Below, one piece after another: positions 29,543-38,834 of a stretch of DNA of 44,585 nt (its first letter is position 1; each line of letters begins with the position of its first letter). The notes under the pieces are model-generated. The model did no database searches. It was not told the origin of the DNA and saw nothing but the letters and a program-made list of their open reading frames with translations. Both the position numbers and the translations under genes were made by a program. The stretch comes from Dehalococcoidia bacterium. Lineage in GTDB: Bacteria; Chloroflexota; Dehalococcoidia; GIF9; AB-539-J10. The DNA lies in the NCBI GenBank assembly GCA_021157895.1, contig JAGGVQ010000016.1, positions 1 to 44,585 on the forward strand, given 5' to 3'.

Positions 29543-30907
29543 GTGAGCGAAGAAGAAGTGACCCTGGAGGACTTGGAGGAGGAAGCAGAAACAGGAATGT
29601 TATCGATGCCCGACCTCATATGGCGCAGGCGAGAGAGACTGCAGCAAAAGAATAAAGCTACGATCGAGGACTTTCTCGGTGAGGGCGATCGAGCCGATGC
29701 GGTAACCATAATGCCAAGATACTATGGAGAGCTACTGACCTGGGCCCTCAAGCGTCACCTTGAAAAAGAGGGGTGGAAAGTTATACGAGCCCTCGGCTAC
29801 CACGGGCGTAAGCCCGTGTATATAGACGTGAGCACGGACTATGATCATCACGAGAACCTCTTGAGGGATGGCCAGTTGCTGATAGAAAAGGGTGACAGAC
29901 ATTTCGTAGTCACCGTCGATATAAACCTGCAGTGGAGGAACTCAGTCCAGGTGGAGGCTCCTGCCCCCCAAAAGAAGGCGGTGGAGAGATTTGTTCATGA
30001 AGTTAAGATCATTGCTGAAAAGCAAAACTTCTACCGGGGCAAAAAGATTGAATTCGGAGGGCGCATTCACTTTCTGAATGTCAGGGATAAATCGTGGGAC
30101 AGCATCATCCTAGATACAGATGTAATGAGGGAAATAAGGGCCAATACCATCGAGTTCTTGAACAAAAGGGAATGCTGGGCGAAATATGGTATACCTCAGA
30201 AAAGAGGTATTCTCCTGGCAGGTGAGCCAGGCACCGGAAAGACAGTAATCTGTAAAGCCCTGATGGCAGAATCAGATGGAGTGACCTGCATCACCGCCAA
30301 TGCTTATGCCTTAAGTGCCGATGGATATATCACTGAGCTTTATGATATGGCAGAGGACCTGAGCCCCTGCATCGTATTTATCGAGGACATAGACCTGATA
30401 GGGCTAAACCGGGAGGAGAATCATTACCAGCATGGCCCTGCCTTACTTTCGCTTCTCAATGTACTCGACGGAGTTGAGGAGAAGCAGGAAATAATAACCG
30501 TGGCCACTACCAACAGCCTGGATGCGCTGGACAGGGCGATAACCCAGCGCCCTTCCCGCTTTGATCGCGTGGTAAAGCTCTCTCTCCCGTTACTGGAGGA
30601 ACGGAAAAAGCTGGTGAGCCTGCTGAGCCAGAAGATTCCGGTGGATGAGCCCACGCAGGATTATATCGCCCGCAAGGCAGAACGCTGTACGCCGGCGCAG
30701 CTGCAGGAGATTGTCTACAGCCTGGTTATCGAGCACGATGAAGAGTTCTCCGAATTGCCCAACCCTGAGATCAGCAAGGATGATGTTGACCACATCATCT
30801 CCAGGATAAATGGTAGGAACGGACACCGGATAGGCTTCGACCTTTCAGATAGCCGTGATGGTCATAAGGCGGGATACCTGGAAGTCCGGGGGAAAGGGGG
30901 ATGTTGA
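29543..30907 (+). CDS. AAA+ ATPase (FtsH/Bcs1-like central domain) with novel N-terminal region
   Basis: RGILLAGEPGTGKTVICKALMAE Walker A, CIVFIEDIDLIG Walker B, RPSRFDRVVKL; RBS AAAGGAGG. Confidence 0.9.
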   Translation: MSEEEVTLEDLEEEAETGMLSMPDLIWRRRERLQQKNKATIEDFLGEGDRADAVTIMPRYYGELLTWALKRHLEKEGWKVIRALGYHGRKPVYIDVSTDYDHHENLLRDGQLLIEKGDRHFVVTVDINLQWRNSVQVEAPAPQKKAVERFVHEVKIIAEKQNFYRGKKIEFGGRIHFLNVRDKSWDSIILDTDVMREIRANTIEFLNKRECWAKYGIPQKRGILLAGEPGTGKTVICKALMAESDGVTCITANAYALSADGYITELYDMAEDLSPCIVFIEDIDLIGLNREENHYQHGPALLSLLNVLDGVEEKQEIITVATTNSLDALDRAITQRPSRFDRVVKLSLPLLEERKKLVSLLSQKIPVDEPTQDYIARKAERCTPAQLQEIVYSLVIEHDEEFSELPNPEISKDDVDHIISRINGRNGHRIGFDLSDSRDGHKAGYLEVRGKGGC

Positions 30908-31083
30908 GCAGGCTAATGAGGTTAGTCCTGATTCCACCCCTGGTGATTGCGGTGACAGCACTGGTGATCATCGGGCTGGTGAACTTCGACCTGCTGATGG
31001 CAATAGTTCCCAAGCTCATAGTGGCAATTATCGCTGTTGGAGTGCCCATGCTCGTCGTTAAGATGATGTTTTTCCCTAAATGA
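30901..31083 (+). CDS. Small two-TM protein, 60 aa
   Basis: ATG overlaps the end of the AAA+ gene (translational coupling); hydrophobic. Confidence 0.65.
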   Translation: MLSRLMRLVLIPPLVIAVTALVIIGLVNFDLLMAIVPKLIVAIIAVGVPMLVVKMMFFPK

Positions 31084-31108
31084 AATAAGTAAGAAGGAGG
31101 TGAGAGAG

Positions 31109-31258
31109 ATGAAGAACCCGAGGATATGCCCGAACTGCAAGGGGACTGGGAAGGTACCCAGGAAGGACCTGCCGCCTCTGATGAGAGGGGCGATTGGTGT
31201 TCGCCAGCATGACGAATGTCCGATTTGCAACGGCCTTGGCTATGTCGAAGGCAGCTGA
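31109..31258 (+). CDS. DnaJ-type zinc-finger micro-protein, 49 aa (absent from ORF track)
   Basis: MKNPRICPNCKGTGKVPRKDLPPLMRGAIGVRQHDECPICNGLGYVEGS: two CxxCxGxG motifs; RBS AAGGAGG. Confidence 0.8.
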   Translation: MKNPRICPNCKGTGKVPRKDLPPLMRGAIGVRQHDECPICNGLGYVEGS

Positions 31259-31356
31259 TAGTCTGTTTGGGCGAGGGAGAGAAACAGTGGGTGGTGGCAT
31301 CGCCTCTTTCCCGAGGGGTGGTGCTACCGCCTCATGTATAGTAGAAGAGGATTAAT

Positions 31357-32223
31357 TTAGTAACTCGATTGCTTGTTTATCAGTTTCGAGGCCCATTCTA
31401 TAGCTTCGGGATACTGACTCGTGTCCAGTACGAACTCTTGCCCTTGGGGCACTGTCTCTAGATATGTATAATTTCCCTCTTGACTCCATCTTTTCTGATT
31501 TGAATGACAGCTGAGCGGTTGGCGTCCGTGACTCGAATATGGATAGAACCACTTCGGGAGTCGCCAGAACGATCGAGTTTTGTTTGGCGCAGTCAGGCGC
31601 AGGCTATCATCATAATAGGGGAAAACACCAGCTCCGCGAGCGCGGCTCGCAATATGACTGAGCGAGAGAGTTCTAGTAGCCACATATATTCGGTCGTTGG
31701 CGCTGAATTGCCTCTCAACATGTGGATGATACTTTGCCCACAGGGGCACGTCGTCGCGTTTAGGGTCCCAGATATCGCCAATTTGAAGCCAGCCGTAAAT
31801 TACATGAAGGTCGGGTTCTCCTCTGACATACCGATACTTACCATTTACAACTTCGGTTTTCCGGAACCATCCAAAGAAAAGGAAGAGGTCACCTTTTGTC
31901 ACCTTTTGATCTTCCAAGTGGGATTGTGCTTTCCCATCTTGGCCAAAGAGGGGTAGCCAACCTTCACCTCTTGGTAAATATATTTCTTCATCCAGATCTG
32001 GATCAAGGTGCACAGCATCGTCACGCGTGATTTTATTATCGGTGAGATTTGAAACAATATCGCCAATAACTCCAGATGGATATCCTCTGATATGCAGATC
32101 TCTATACCTGATTTTTGATTTCAGTGGGATCGGCAATGATAGTAACCTGCCATTCGGGAGAATGGGACTTGCTACTCTCCCGTTGGAAGAATCAAAACCT
32201 TTTCTACTCAAAATTATTTTCAT
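31357..32223 (-). CDS. Nmad3-like (nucleotide modification associated domain 3) protein (track start 32268)
   Basis: MKIILSRKGFDSSNGRVASPILPNGRLLSLPIP...HLDPDLDEE...GWLPLFGQDGKAQSHLEDQKVTKGDLFLFFGWFR. Confidence 0.8.
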   Translation of the reverse strand: MKIILSRKGFDSSNGRVASPILPNGRLLSLPIPLKSKIRYRDLHIRGYPSGVIGDIVSNLTDNKITRDDAVHLDPDLDEEIYLPRGEGWLPLFGQDGKAQSHLEDQKVTKGDLFLFFGWFRKTEVVNGKYRYVRGEPDLHVIYGWLQIGDIWDPKRDDVPLWAKYHPHVERQFSANDRIYVATRTLSLSHIASRARGAGVFPYYDDSLRLTAPNKTRSFWRLPKWFYPYSSHGRQPLSCHSNQKRWSQEGNYTYLETVPQGQEFVLDTSQYPEAIEWASKLINKQSSY

Positions 32224-32554
32224 GTTCTTAGAACAAAGCTCTGCTTTGATGTGCCATCCAAATATCAATTATAGCAGAGGGATTTTTGAAATGGAATGGC
32301 CATACCCCAGTGGTTCAGGTGGGTTATACTGAAAGACACTGACAGAATGCTAGGTGATATACTGAATAACTCTCTCAAATTATCTTAGTACTATGTACTA
32401 TTCTCTCCCGTAGCTGTGTTTTGGTAGTCTAGGTGAAAACACTGAACAAAATGACGAAATGTACAATCCTCCTTAGCCTGAATTGCCTGCCCTAAGAATT
32501 ACTCTTACATGCTATGGCGTTTTGGGCTCTTTACAGTGAAATGGTTCATTGGTG

Positions 32555-32600
32555 TCATGATCCGAAGGTCATCGGTTCGAAATTCCAACCCTAGCCACCA
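32555..32600 (+). pseudogene. tRNA-Met-like 3' half including CCA
   Basis: TCATGATCCGAAGGTCATCGGTTCGAAATTCCAACCCTAGCCACCA: anticodon-loop CAT, T-loop TTCGAA and terminal CTAGCCACCA, with degraded T-stem and no matching 5' acceptor. Confidence 0.65.
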
Positions 32601-32887
32601 AATTACTCTCACACTCGCCCGTAGGGCTGTGATGCCCTTCGGATTGCTTAGCAGCTGTCGGCAAGCATTCGCTGTTTGCTACAACTATTTTAACTTCTTT
32701 TTCCGACTGTTGATTATCAATAGCACACATCGAATTGTCCACCCCACAATAGTCAATTCATCCTAAACAATTCGAAGAGGGGAAAGGGTTGTCTTTTAAT
32801 TGACGGAGTTTTACACTAGTAGTACCCATTCATATCAAATACGGAATATGATTCTATAGAACGAAACCTATCTTATCAACTCGTGCA

Positions 32888-35800
32888 ATGGTAGACAGTG
32901 GTACGATATCAACATGTATTGACCGATGGAGAAAGCAACTTCTTGACCTCACTGGGCGTAACCGAATGCTTTTTTACCGGAGGTCTCGCGCATCGCTTGA
33001 AATCCAACACAATGAGAGCTTCGTATGGGATAAGCTGAGCGAAGAGGCCATAATAGAGCTGGATGAAAAATCACTACTACCAGAATCAATTTCCGAAAAA
33101 GACAAACCCAGGCATCTAGAAGAAGTCTCTAAACGAATTAAACGATTGTCTGAAGTTGCACATGCTTTTCTAGATGAGCAGGGTGTCCACGTTATATATG
33201 CAGCCTTCGGTTGGCTCAACTGGGTTGACGAGAGTAAGCCTCCTATGCCTGGAGAAGACACTGTTGATCTGAGTAACGGAAAGAAAGCACGGAAAGTTCA
33301 ATCTCCTTTATTATTTGTTCCCATCTCCCTTGAAAGAACGGCCAAAGGTGTTATACGTGCCAAGTTGGAAGAGAGTGCGGTAATTGAGACCAATCTTGCC
33401 CTGGAGTCCTACTTAGATCAGCAACACGGACTGGGCATCAACTTGGACCCGGATGACAACCTTACTCCATCAATGGTTGTCAAAGCTTGGCGCCAGGTCA
33501 TTTCAAACTACGAGCATTGGAGCGTAGAGGAAAGAGAAACTGTCCTGATAGATTCATTTTCATTTAGGAAAATATCGTTGCTAAGACAGCTTGAGCGATC
33601 TATTGATCGCATTAAAGAACAGCCAGTTTTGCAGGCGCTCTGCGGAGACGCTCAACAACTGTTAGAAGCACCCCCAGTGCCTTCGTACGACGATCTTGAT
33701 GATCCTAAGATTGCTGAGCGATTAAACATAGTGGTTCCAGCAGATTCAGCGCAGATTGAGGTTTTACATGCGGTTCAGTGTGGCGCTAACTTGGTTGTCC
33801 AAGGGCCTCCTGGAACAGGAAAGAGTCAAACCATTACGAATATCATTAGTACTCTTATCGCAGAAGGCAAACGTGTACTTTTTATTGCCGAGAAACGTCA
33901 GGCGAGGGAAATAGTTGTAGAAAACCTAATAGTATGCGGGCTTGGGGATATAGTACTTCATATCACGGAAGAAGTAAGCGGCCAAAGAGGAAGGTCACAG
34001 GCCAAACGCGATATCGTTGACCAGTTGTCGGACATACTAGGACAGGGTGCTGGCACTTACACGATTGACAGAGACTACCAAGCTGATTACAGACGCGTAT
34101 GCTCTGAATTGAATCATTATACAAGAGCTCTGCATAATAGAATTGGGCCGTCATCCATATCAACTCCATTCCAGTTAATGGCGAACTGGGCTCACCTAGA
34201 TCCTGCTTTGGCGAAAGCGGTGGGTGATCCCTCGTCCTTGCCGTCAATCACGAAAGTGAATGACGTCTGGATAGAACAGGCGTTTGAATTCGCCAGTCGA
34301 ATCGATGATCTTAACGAAGATGTTCTAAACTCCACTTCTAGCCCATGGTTCGAAGCACAAATATCGGGCTGGGATTCTACAACTGAAGCAGAAATATTGT
34401 CTGCATTAAATATTCTACTTGATGCCCCTAAGCACATCACAGAACTGTTGCAACAACATTGGGCAGAAAGCAGTATAGGTAGTGAATACACATTCCAGCA
34501 ACTAGAAAACCATATCCAACTACTCACCTTGGTTGGTGAGCATTACAAAACTAAGCAAAGAACTCTGGGAATCGTTACCACAAAGTACTGGCAAACAAGG
34601 GGTGATTTCTTGCGCTTTGAAGCAATGGGTGGAACCAATGCAGATTTTGCGCTATATACGTCATTGCAACTCAAGGAACTTCTTGATGTAATTCGCAAAG
34701 CATGTGGATTAATCGCTACGCTGTTTCCCAAGTACTCAGACACAGAATCGATCACAGAACTATCTCAGTTCGCAAATCTACTCCAAAACTCCATTAGCAC
34801 GGCACCAAAGTGTGCACAAATCCGAGGACGCTGTTTAGATGCTAAAGAGATTGGAATCACTGAGTTATTACTGGAACTAGTACGACTTAGAGAGCCGGGA
34901 GAGAGCATCAAAGAGGCTCTAGAAACAACCCTCGCCAAACATTGGGCTACAGAAGCTATTGAAAGCGATAAATCCTTGCTTACCGAGGGCAGCACATTAA
35001 ATAGACTTGCAGGGCGCCTACGAGAATATGAAAGGCGAGCAACTATAAACGCGAGAGCCCAGGTGCTTAATGCAGTTGCTCCCTACCGACCGAGTTTCCT
35101 AAATGTTGCTCCTAGAGATAGTGAACTAGGTATGCTGAAACAGCAAATCAATGCTAAAAGAAGAAAGTCCCTTCGCTGGCTTTTTACGAAGGCCGCAAAC
35201 TCGATCCTCCAAATGAAACCGTGTATTGTAGCCTCGCCTTTGGCCGTGGCACAATTCCTGCAATCTGATGCATACAAATTTGATATCGTCGTATTCGATG
35301 AGGCTTCACAAATTCCTACTGCTGATGCTGTAGTCCCAATTTCCCGCGCCCGTCAGGTAGTAGTTGTCGGAGATAGTCAGCAGATGCCTCCAACCAGCTT
35401 CTTTGATAGGGCTGTTAGTTTTGATACTGAAGATGCAGATGAATTCGCCTTTGAGAGCATGTTACAGTCCTGCGACGCAATATTACCATCACTTTCACTT
35501 ACCTGGCATTACCGTTCTCAAGATGAACGTCTGATTGCATTCTCTAATCATCACTTCTATGGTGGTAGACTCCTTACATTTCCGTCAGCATGGATAGAGC
35601 GTCCCGACCTCGGAGTTAAGTTTGTCTATGTCGATAATGCCCAATATGGACGTGGGGGCTCGAAAGCAAACCCTGAAGAGGCGGAACGTGCTATATCAAT
35701 TTTGGAGGCGGAGTTAAAGTCTGACCCACAACAGGAAGTGGGGATAATCGCTATGTCGATTGCCCAAGCCGCTGAAATTGAAGCTCGACTCGAACAGAAA

Positions 35801-37249
35801 TCTCAATCTTCCAACTATATTCGTGAGTGGCTTGACAGCGGTGGCAGAGTACGTAATTTGGAGACGGTTCAGGGTGACGAGTTTGATGTTTCTATACTTA
35901 GTTTCGGTTATGGTCGGGACTCTGCTGGAAATCTACAACTGAACTTCGGCCCATTGTCACGTGAAGACGGGTATAAAAGATTAAATGTCTGTATCACTCG
36001 CGCGCGAAAAAAGATGCTTGTGGTTTCCAGCATACGAAGTGTCGACATACCTCCGGGACGCGTACAAGAAGGAGGTCAACGCGTACGACAGTTTCTTGAG
36101 TACGCCGAGCACGGCTCATCAACACTTTCATCGGTACCGGAAAAAACAAGCGCTGTCTTTGTATACGAATCTCCATTTGAGCAGCAAGTAGCAAATGAAA
36201 TCATGGCATTTGGCTGGTCGGTGGATACGCAGGTAGGCGTCCAGAGATTTAGAATAGATATCGGTGTTAGACATCCAGAATACGCTGGAAAGTATCTCGC
36301 AGGAATTGAATGCGATGGAAAAACCTACCACAGCCATAAAACCGCAAGAGATCGGGATATCGGAAGACAACAGGTATTGGAACGATTGGGATGGAGTATC
36401 TTTCGCATTTGGTCAACAGACTGGTTTCGAGATAAGGAACGTGTTCTACAAAGAGTAAACGAATTTCTTACCTCTCTTTTACACAAGGATAATGATAATG
36501 GTGCTGAGGCGGGACCTCCCCACGTTCCAGAGACAGACAACCCAATAACAGAGAAAAATAGCGGCCCTAAATTTAACCCCATGAATCCTAACCACAAACT
36601 CGGAAATGTAAAATATCGCTTCGACATTCAATATTACACAGATCAGGAGTTGCTTCGTGCTCTTTCCTTAGCTTGCTTCGAGGTAGGCAGCATTCCCAAG
36701 GCAGATCTCGTTAGATTCACCACACGGTTTCTGGGCTTTCCTCGTGTAACAAAGAGGATTACGTTCAGGCTAGAATCGCTTGTATCGGAGGCTATTCAGG
36801 AGGGATATGTTAGGGAAGACGGAGGAAGATATCTGCCAGGTGATCAATCCAAGTACCACTTTACTGTTGTGGCTGAAGAGACACCGAAGACAAGAGAGGG
36901 AAGGATAGCTGAAGCAGTTATCCGACCGAGCCAAGATAAACCGGCTACTACAAAGCTACATCCCGAGCAACCAGTTTCTCCAAAGATGACCACGCGGTCA
37001 TATGTGAAAGAATCCTATAAGAGTGGACAGGCCGTAAGAATTCAATATTGTAACGCAGCTGGGCAGGCGACTACTCGTATCGTTGAAGTTTTGGGAGTGA
37101 GCACCAACTATTTCGATGCGTTTGACCATTTACGAAACGAGCAAAGAACTTTCAGAATAGACAGGGTAATGAAAGCAGAATGGGTAGGCATTAGACGCCA
37201 AAAAGCCAGATACTACTCCCCAAGCAGTTGGGTGGCGAGCTCCAAGTAG
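32888..37249 (+). CDS. DUF4011-type N-terminus + SF1 helicase + Vsr/MTES_1575-like nuclease + C-terminal WYL-like domain (1453 aa)
   Basis: CIDRWRKQLLDLTGRNRMLFYRR; VVQGPPGTGKSQTITNIIS; IVVFDEASQIPTADAVVPISRARQVVVVGDSQQMPP; IGVRHPEYAGKYLAGIECDGKTYHSHKTARDRDIGRQQVLERLGWSIFRIWSTDW; YFDAFDHLRNEQRTFRIDRVMKAEW. Confidence 0.9.
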   Translation: MVDSGTISTCIDRWRKQLLDLTGRNRMLFYRRSRASLEIQHNESFVWDKLSEEAIIELDEKSLLPESISEKDKPRHLEEVSKRIKRLSEVAHAFLDEQGVHVIYAAFGWLNWVDESKPPMPGEDTVDLSNGKKARKVQSPLLFVPISLERTAKGVIRAKLEESAVIETNLALESYLDQQHGLGINLDPDDNLTPSMVVKAWRQVISNYEHWSVEERETVLIDSFSFRKISLLRQLERSIDRIKEQPVLQALCGDAQQLLEAPPVPSYDDLDDPKIAERLNIVVPADSAQIEVLHAVQCGANLVVQGPPGTGKSQTITNIISTLIAEGKRVLFIAEKRQAREIVVENLIVCGLGDIVLHITEEVSGQRGRSQAKRDIVDQLSDILGQGAGTYTIDRDYQADYRRVCSELNHYTRALHNRIGPSSISTPFQLMANWAHLDPALAKAVGDPSSLPSITKVNDVWIEQAFEFASRIDDLNEDVLNSTSSPWFEAQISGWDSTTEAEILSALNILLDAPKHITELLQQHWAESSIGSEYTFQQLENHIQLLTLVGEHYKTKQRTLGIVTTKYWQTRGDFLRFEAMGGTNADFALYTSLQLKELLDVIRKACGLIATLFPKYSDTESITELSQFANLLQNSISTAPKCAQIRGRCLDAKEIGITELLLELVRLREPGESIKEALETTLAKHWATEAIESDKSLLTEGSTLNRLAGRLREYERRATINARAQVLNAVAPYRPSFLNVAPRDSELGMLKQQINAKRRKSLRWLFTKAANSILQMKPCIVASPLAVAQFLQSDAYKFDIVVFDEASQIPTADAVVPISRARQVVVVGDSQQMPPTSFFDRAVSFDTEDADEFAFESMLQSCDAILPSLSLTWHYRSQDERLIAFSNHHFYGGRLLTFPSAWIERPDLGVKFVYVDNAQYGRGGSKANPEEAERAISILEAELKSDPQQEVGIIAMSIAQAAEIEARLEQKSQSSNYIREWLDSGGRVRNLETVQGDEFDVSILSFGYGRDSAGNLQLNFGPLSREDGYKRLNVCITRARKKMLVVSSIRSVDIPPGRVQEGGQRVRQFLEYAEHGSSTLSSVPEKTSAVFVYESPFEQQVANEIMAFGWSVDTQVGVQRFRIDIGVRHPEYAGKYLAGIECDGKTYHSHKTARDRDIGRQQVLERLGWSIFRIWSTDWFRDKERVLQRVNEFLTSLLHKDNDNGAEAGPPHVPETDNPITEKNSGPKFNPMNPNHKLGNVKYRFDIQYYTDQELLRALSLACFEVGSIPKADLVRFTTRFLGFPRVTKRITFRLESLVSEAIQEGYVREDGGRYLPGDQSKYHFTVVAEETPKTREGRIAEAVIRPSQDKPATTKLHPEQPVSPKMTTRSYVKESYKSGQAVRIQYCNAAGQATTRIVEVLGVSTNYFDAFDHLRNEQRTFRIDRVMKAEWVGIRRQKARYYSPSSWVASSK

Positions 37250-37426
37250 CTTTATTACCCACTGTAGAAACTCTACAACACAGCATATCCGTACTCGTTA
37301 CTATCATTCTGCTATTTAGTATCACATCTTGCAGTTTACAGTCGGAGTCCCATTACACCTTCTAGCGGATTGTTTTACGTCCAGCTGTAGGAGTATGATT
37401 GGAGCGTAAGCTATGAGGTCATCAAG

Positions 37427-38689
37427 ATGTCGCAACATAGTGATTTGCATTCAGCCTTAAAGACAGAGGTGGTCCTTTCTGCTGAGGGAGGGGGAGTTCA
37501 GTTCAAGCTCGTAAGACTCCAGTCTTCCAAAGACGATGTTGTTTATAGCGTCCATGCTAATCCAAGCACATTCTCTTTTTCTGGAGTCCAGACTGCTGGT
37601 CTGCTGACACACCTGGGTTTTCAAGCTGGCTCGTGCGCTTTCTTTCCCGGAGGTAAATGCCTCGCAGCGGCCGTACGAATCGATTTCCCTTTGAAAGAGT
37701 TTGCAGAAGCATTCTCGAAGGCGTACCCCGCTCTCCGTAAAGCTGGAAAGCTACTGGGAGAATGTGGCTTTGTCTTGACCCAACCGGACCGGTTCTCAAC
37801 GTCCGGCGATGGACATACGTCTCCACAGTCAAAAGAGATGAAGCAATCTGAAGATGATCATTTCATCTTTAAGATGTCGTGGATTGAGGGAGGACGAGAC
37901 AAAGGATGGACATTTCACTATCACCCAAAGCACATTCCTTTGTCTGAGGAAATGCGAGCGGCATTTGCCTTCCTTGAATTACGCGAATTCCAGCAATGCC
38001 CATATTTCGATTTCGAACCATGCTATTATCGTTTCTTCTCATTCCAACAGAGGAGTGAGTCGTTCTTTGATAGCAATGCGGAATACGTGCATCGTAGTTT
38101 TGATAAGCATCACGATGCCTTCTCGGCGGGAACCGAGAAGCTTTTGGGAGTCGACGGATTACTGCGACCATTCGATTTTGAATTCTTACCTCAGGCTAAA
38201 AACGAGACAGGCACCTCTCGTCCGGCTACTACCTCTTACCACCAACCAATGCGTTCTGAGCCTTCAGACATACCGAAGTTCGATTTCGACGTCGCCGTGT
38301 CCTTCGCGGGTACCGAAAGGACCCACGCCGAGAGACTGTCCTTGTTAGTTAAAGATGCTGGCTTTGAGGCTTTCTATGACAGCTTTTACCCCGAGCAGCT
38401 CTGGGGAAAGGATCTAGTCGTGTTCTTTGACGAAATCTATCGGAAGCGCTCCAAATTCTGCGTAATATTCGTATCGCAGGAGTACCTCAATAGGATGTGG
38501 ACCAACCACGAGAGGAAGAGCGCGCAGGCAAGAGCCATTCAGGAGAGAGGTAATGAATATATTCTCCCTGTTAAGGTTGATGATAGTGAACTCCCAGGAC
38601 TTCAGCCCACGATCGGCTATCTTAGACTGAAAGAATATGGAATCGAGAGAATTGCGGAGATATTGGTGGCCAAATTGAAGAGTGTTTGA
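37427..38689 (+). CDS. TIR-domain protein with a novel ~280-aa N-terminal region
   Basis: FDFDVAVSFAGTERTHAERLSLLVKDAGFEAFYDSFYPEQLWGKDLVVFFDEIYRKRSKFCVIFVSQEYLNRMWTNHERKSA. Confidence 0.88.
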   Translation: MSQHSDLHSALKTEVVLSAEGGGVQFKLVRLQSSKDDVVYSVHANPSTFSFSGVQTAGLLTHLGFQAGSCAFFPGGKCLAAAVRIDFPLKEFAEAFSKAYPALRKAGKLLGECGFVLTQPDRFSTSGDGHTSPQSKEMKQSEDDHFIFKMSWIEGGRDKGWTFHYHPKHIPLSEEMRAAFAFLELREFQQCPYFDFEPCYYRFFSFQQRSESFFDSNAEYVHRSFDKHHDAFSAGTEKLLGVDGLLRPFDFEFLPQAKNETGTSRPATTSYHQPMRSEPSDIPKFDFDVAVSFAGTERTHAERLSLLVKDAGFEAFYDSFYPEQLWGKDLVVFFDEIYRKRSKFCVIFVSQEYLNRMWTNHERKSAQARAIQERGNEYILPVKVDDSELPGLQPTIGYLRLKEYGIERIAEILVAKLKSV

Positions 38690-38834
38690 CGTGTCACCTT
38701 TGAGTGGAATATTAGACCAAGCTGGCTTCAGCTAGTAAGAAAGTAAAAAGTTGCCCAACAAAAGGGCGAAACGTGTGGTGAACAAAGTGACAGTGTTATA
38801 ATCGGATACAATCCCGTTGGAGGAGGTAGTACAG

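Noticed and set aside
31890-31915. Short direct repeat GTCACCTTTT x2
   Set aside because: Lies within the Nmad3-like coding sequence (encodes QKVTKGD) and is only two copies.
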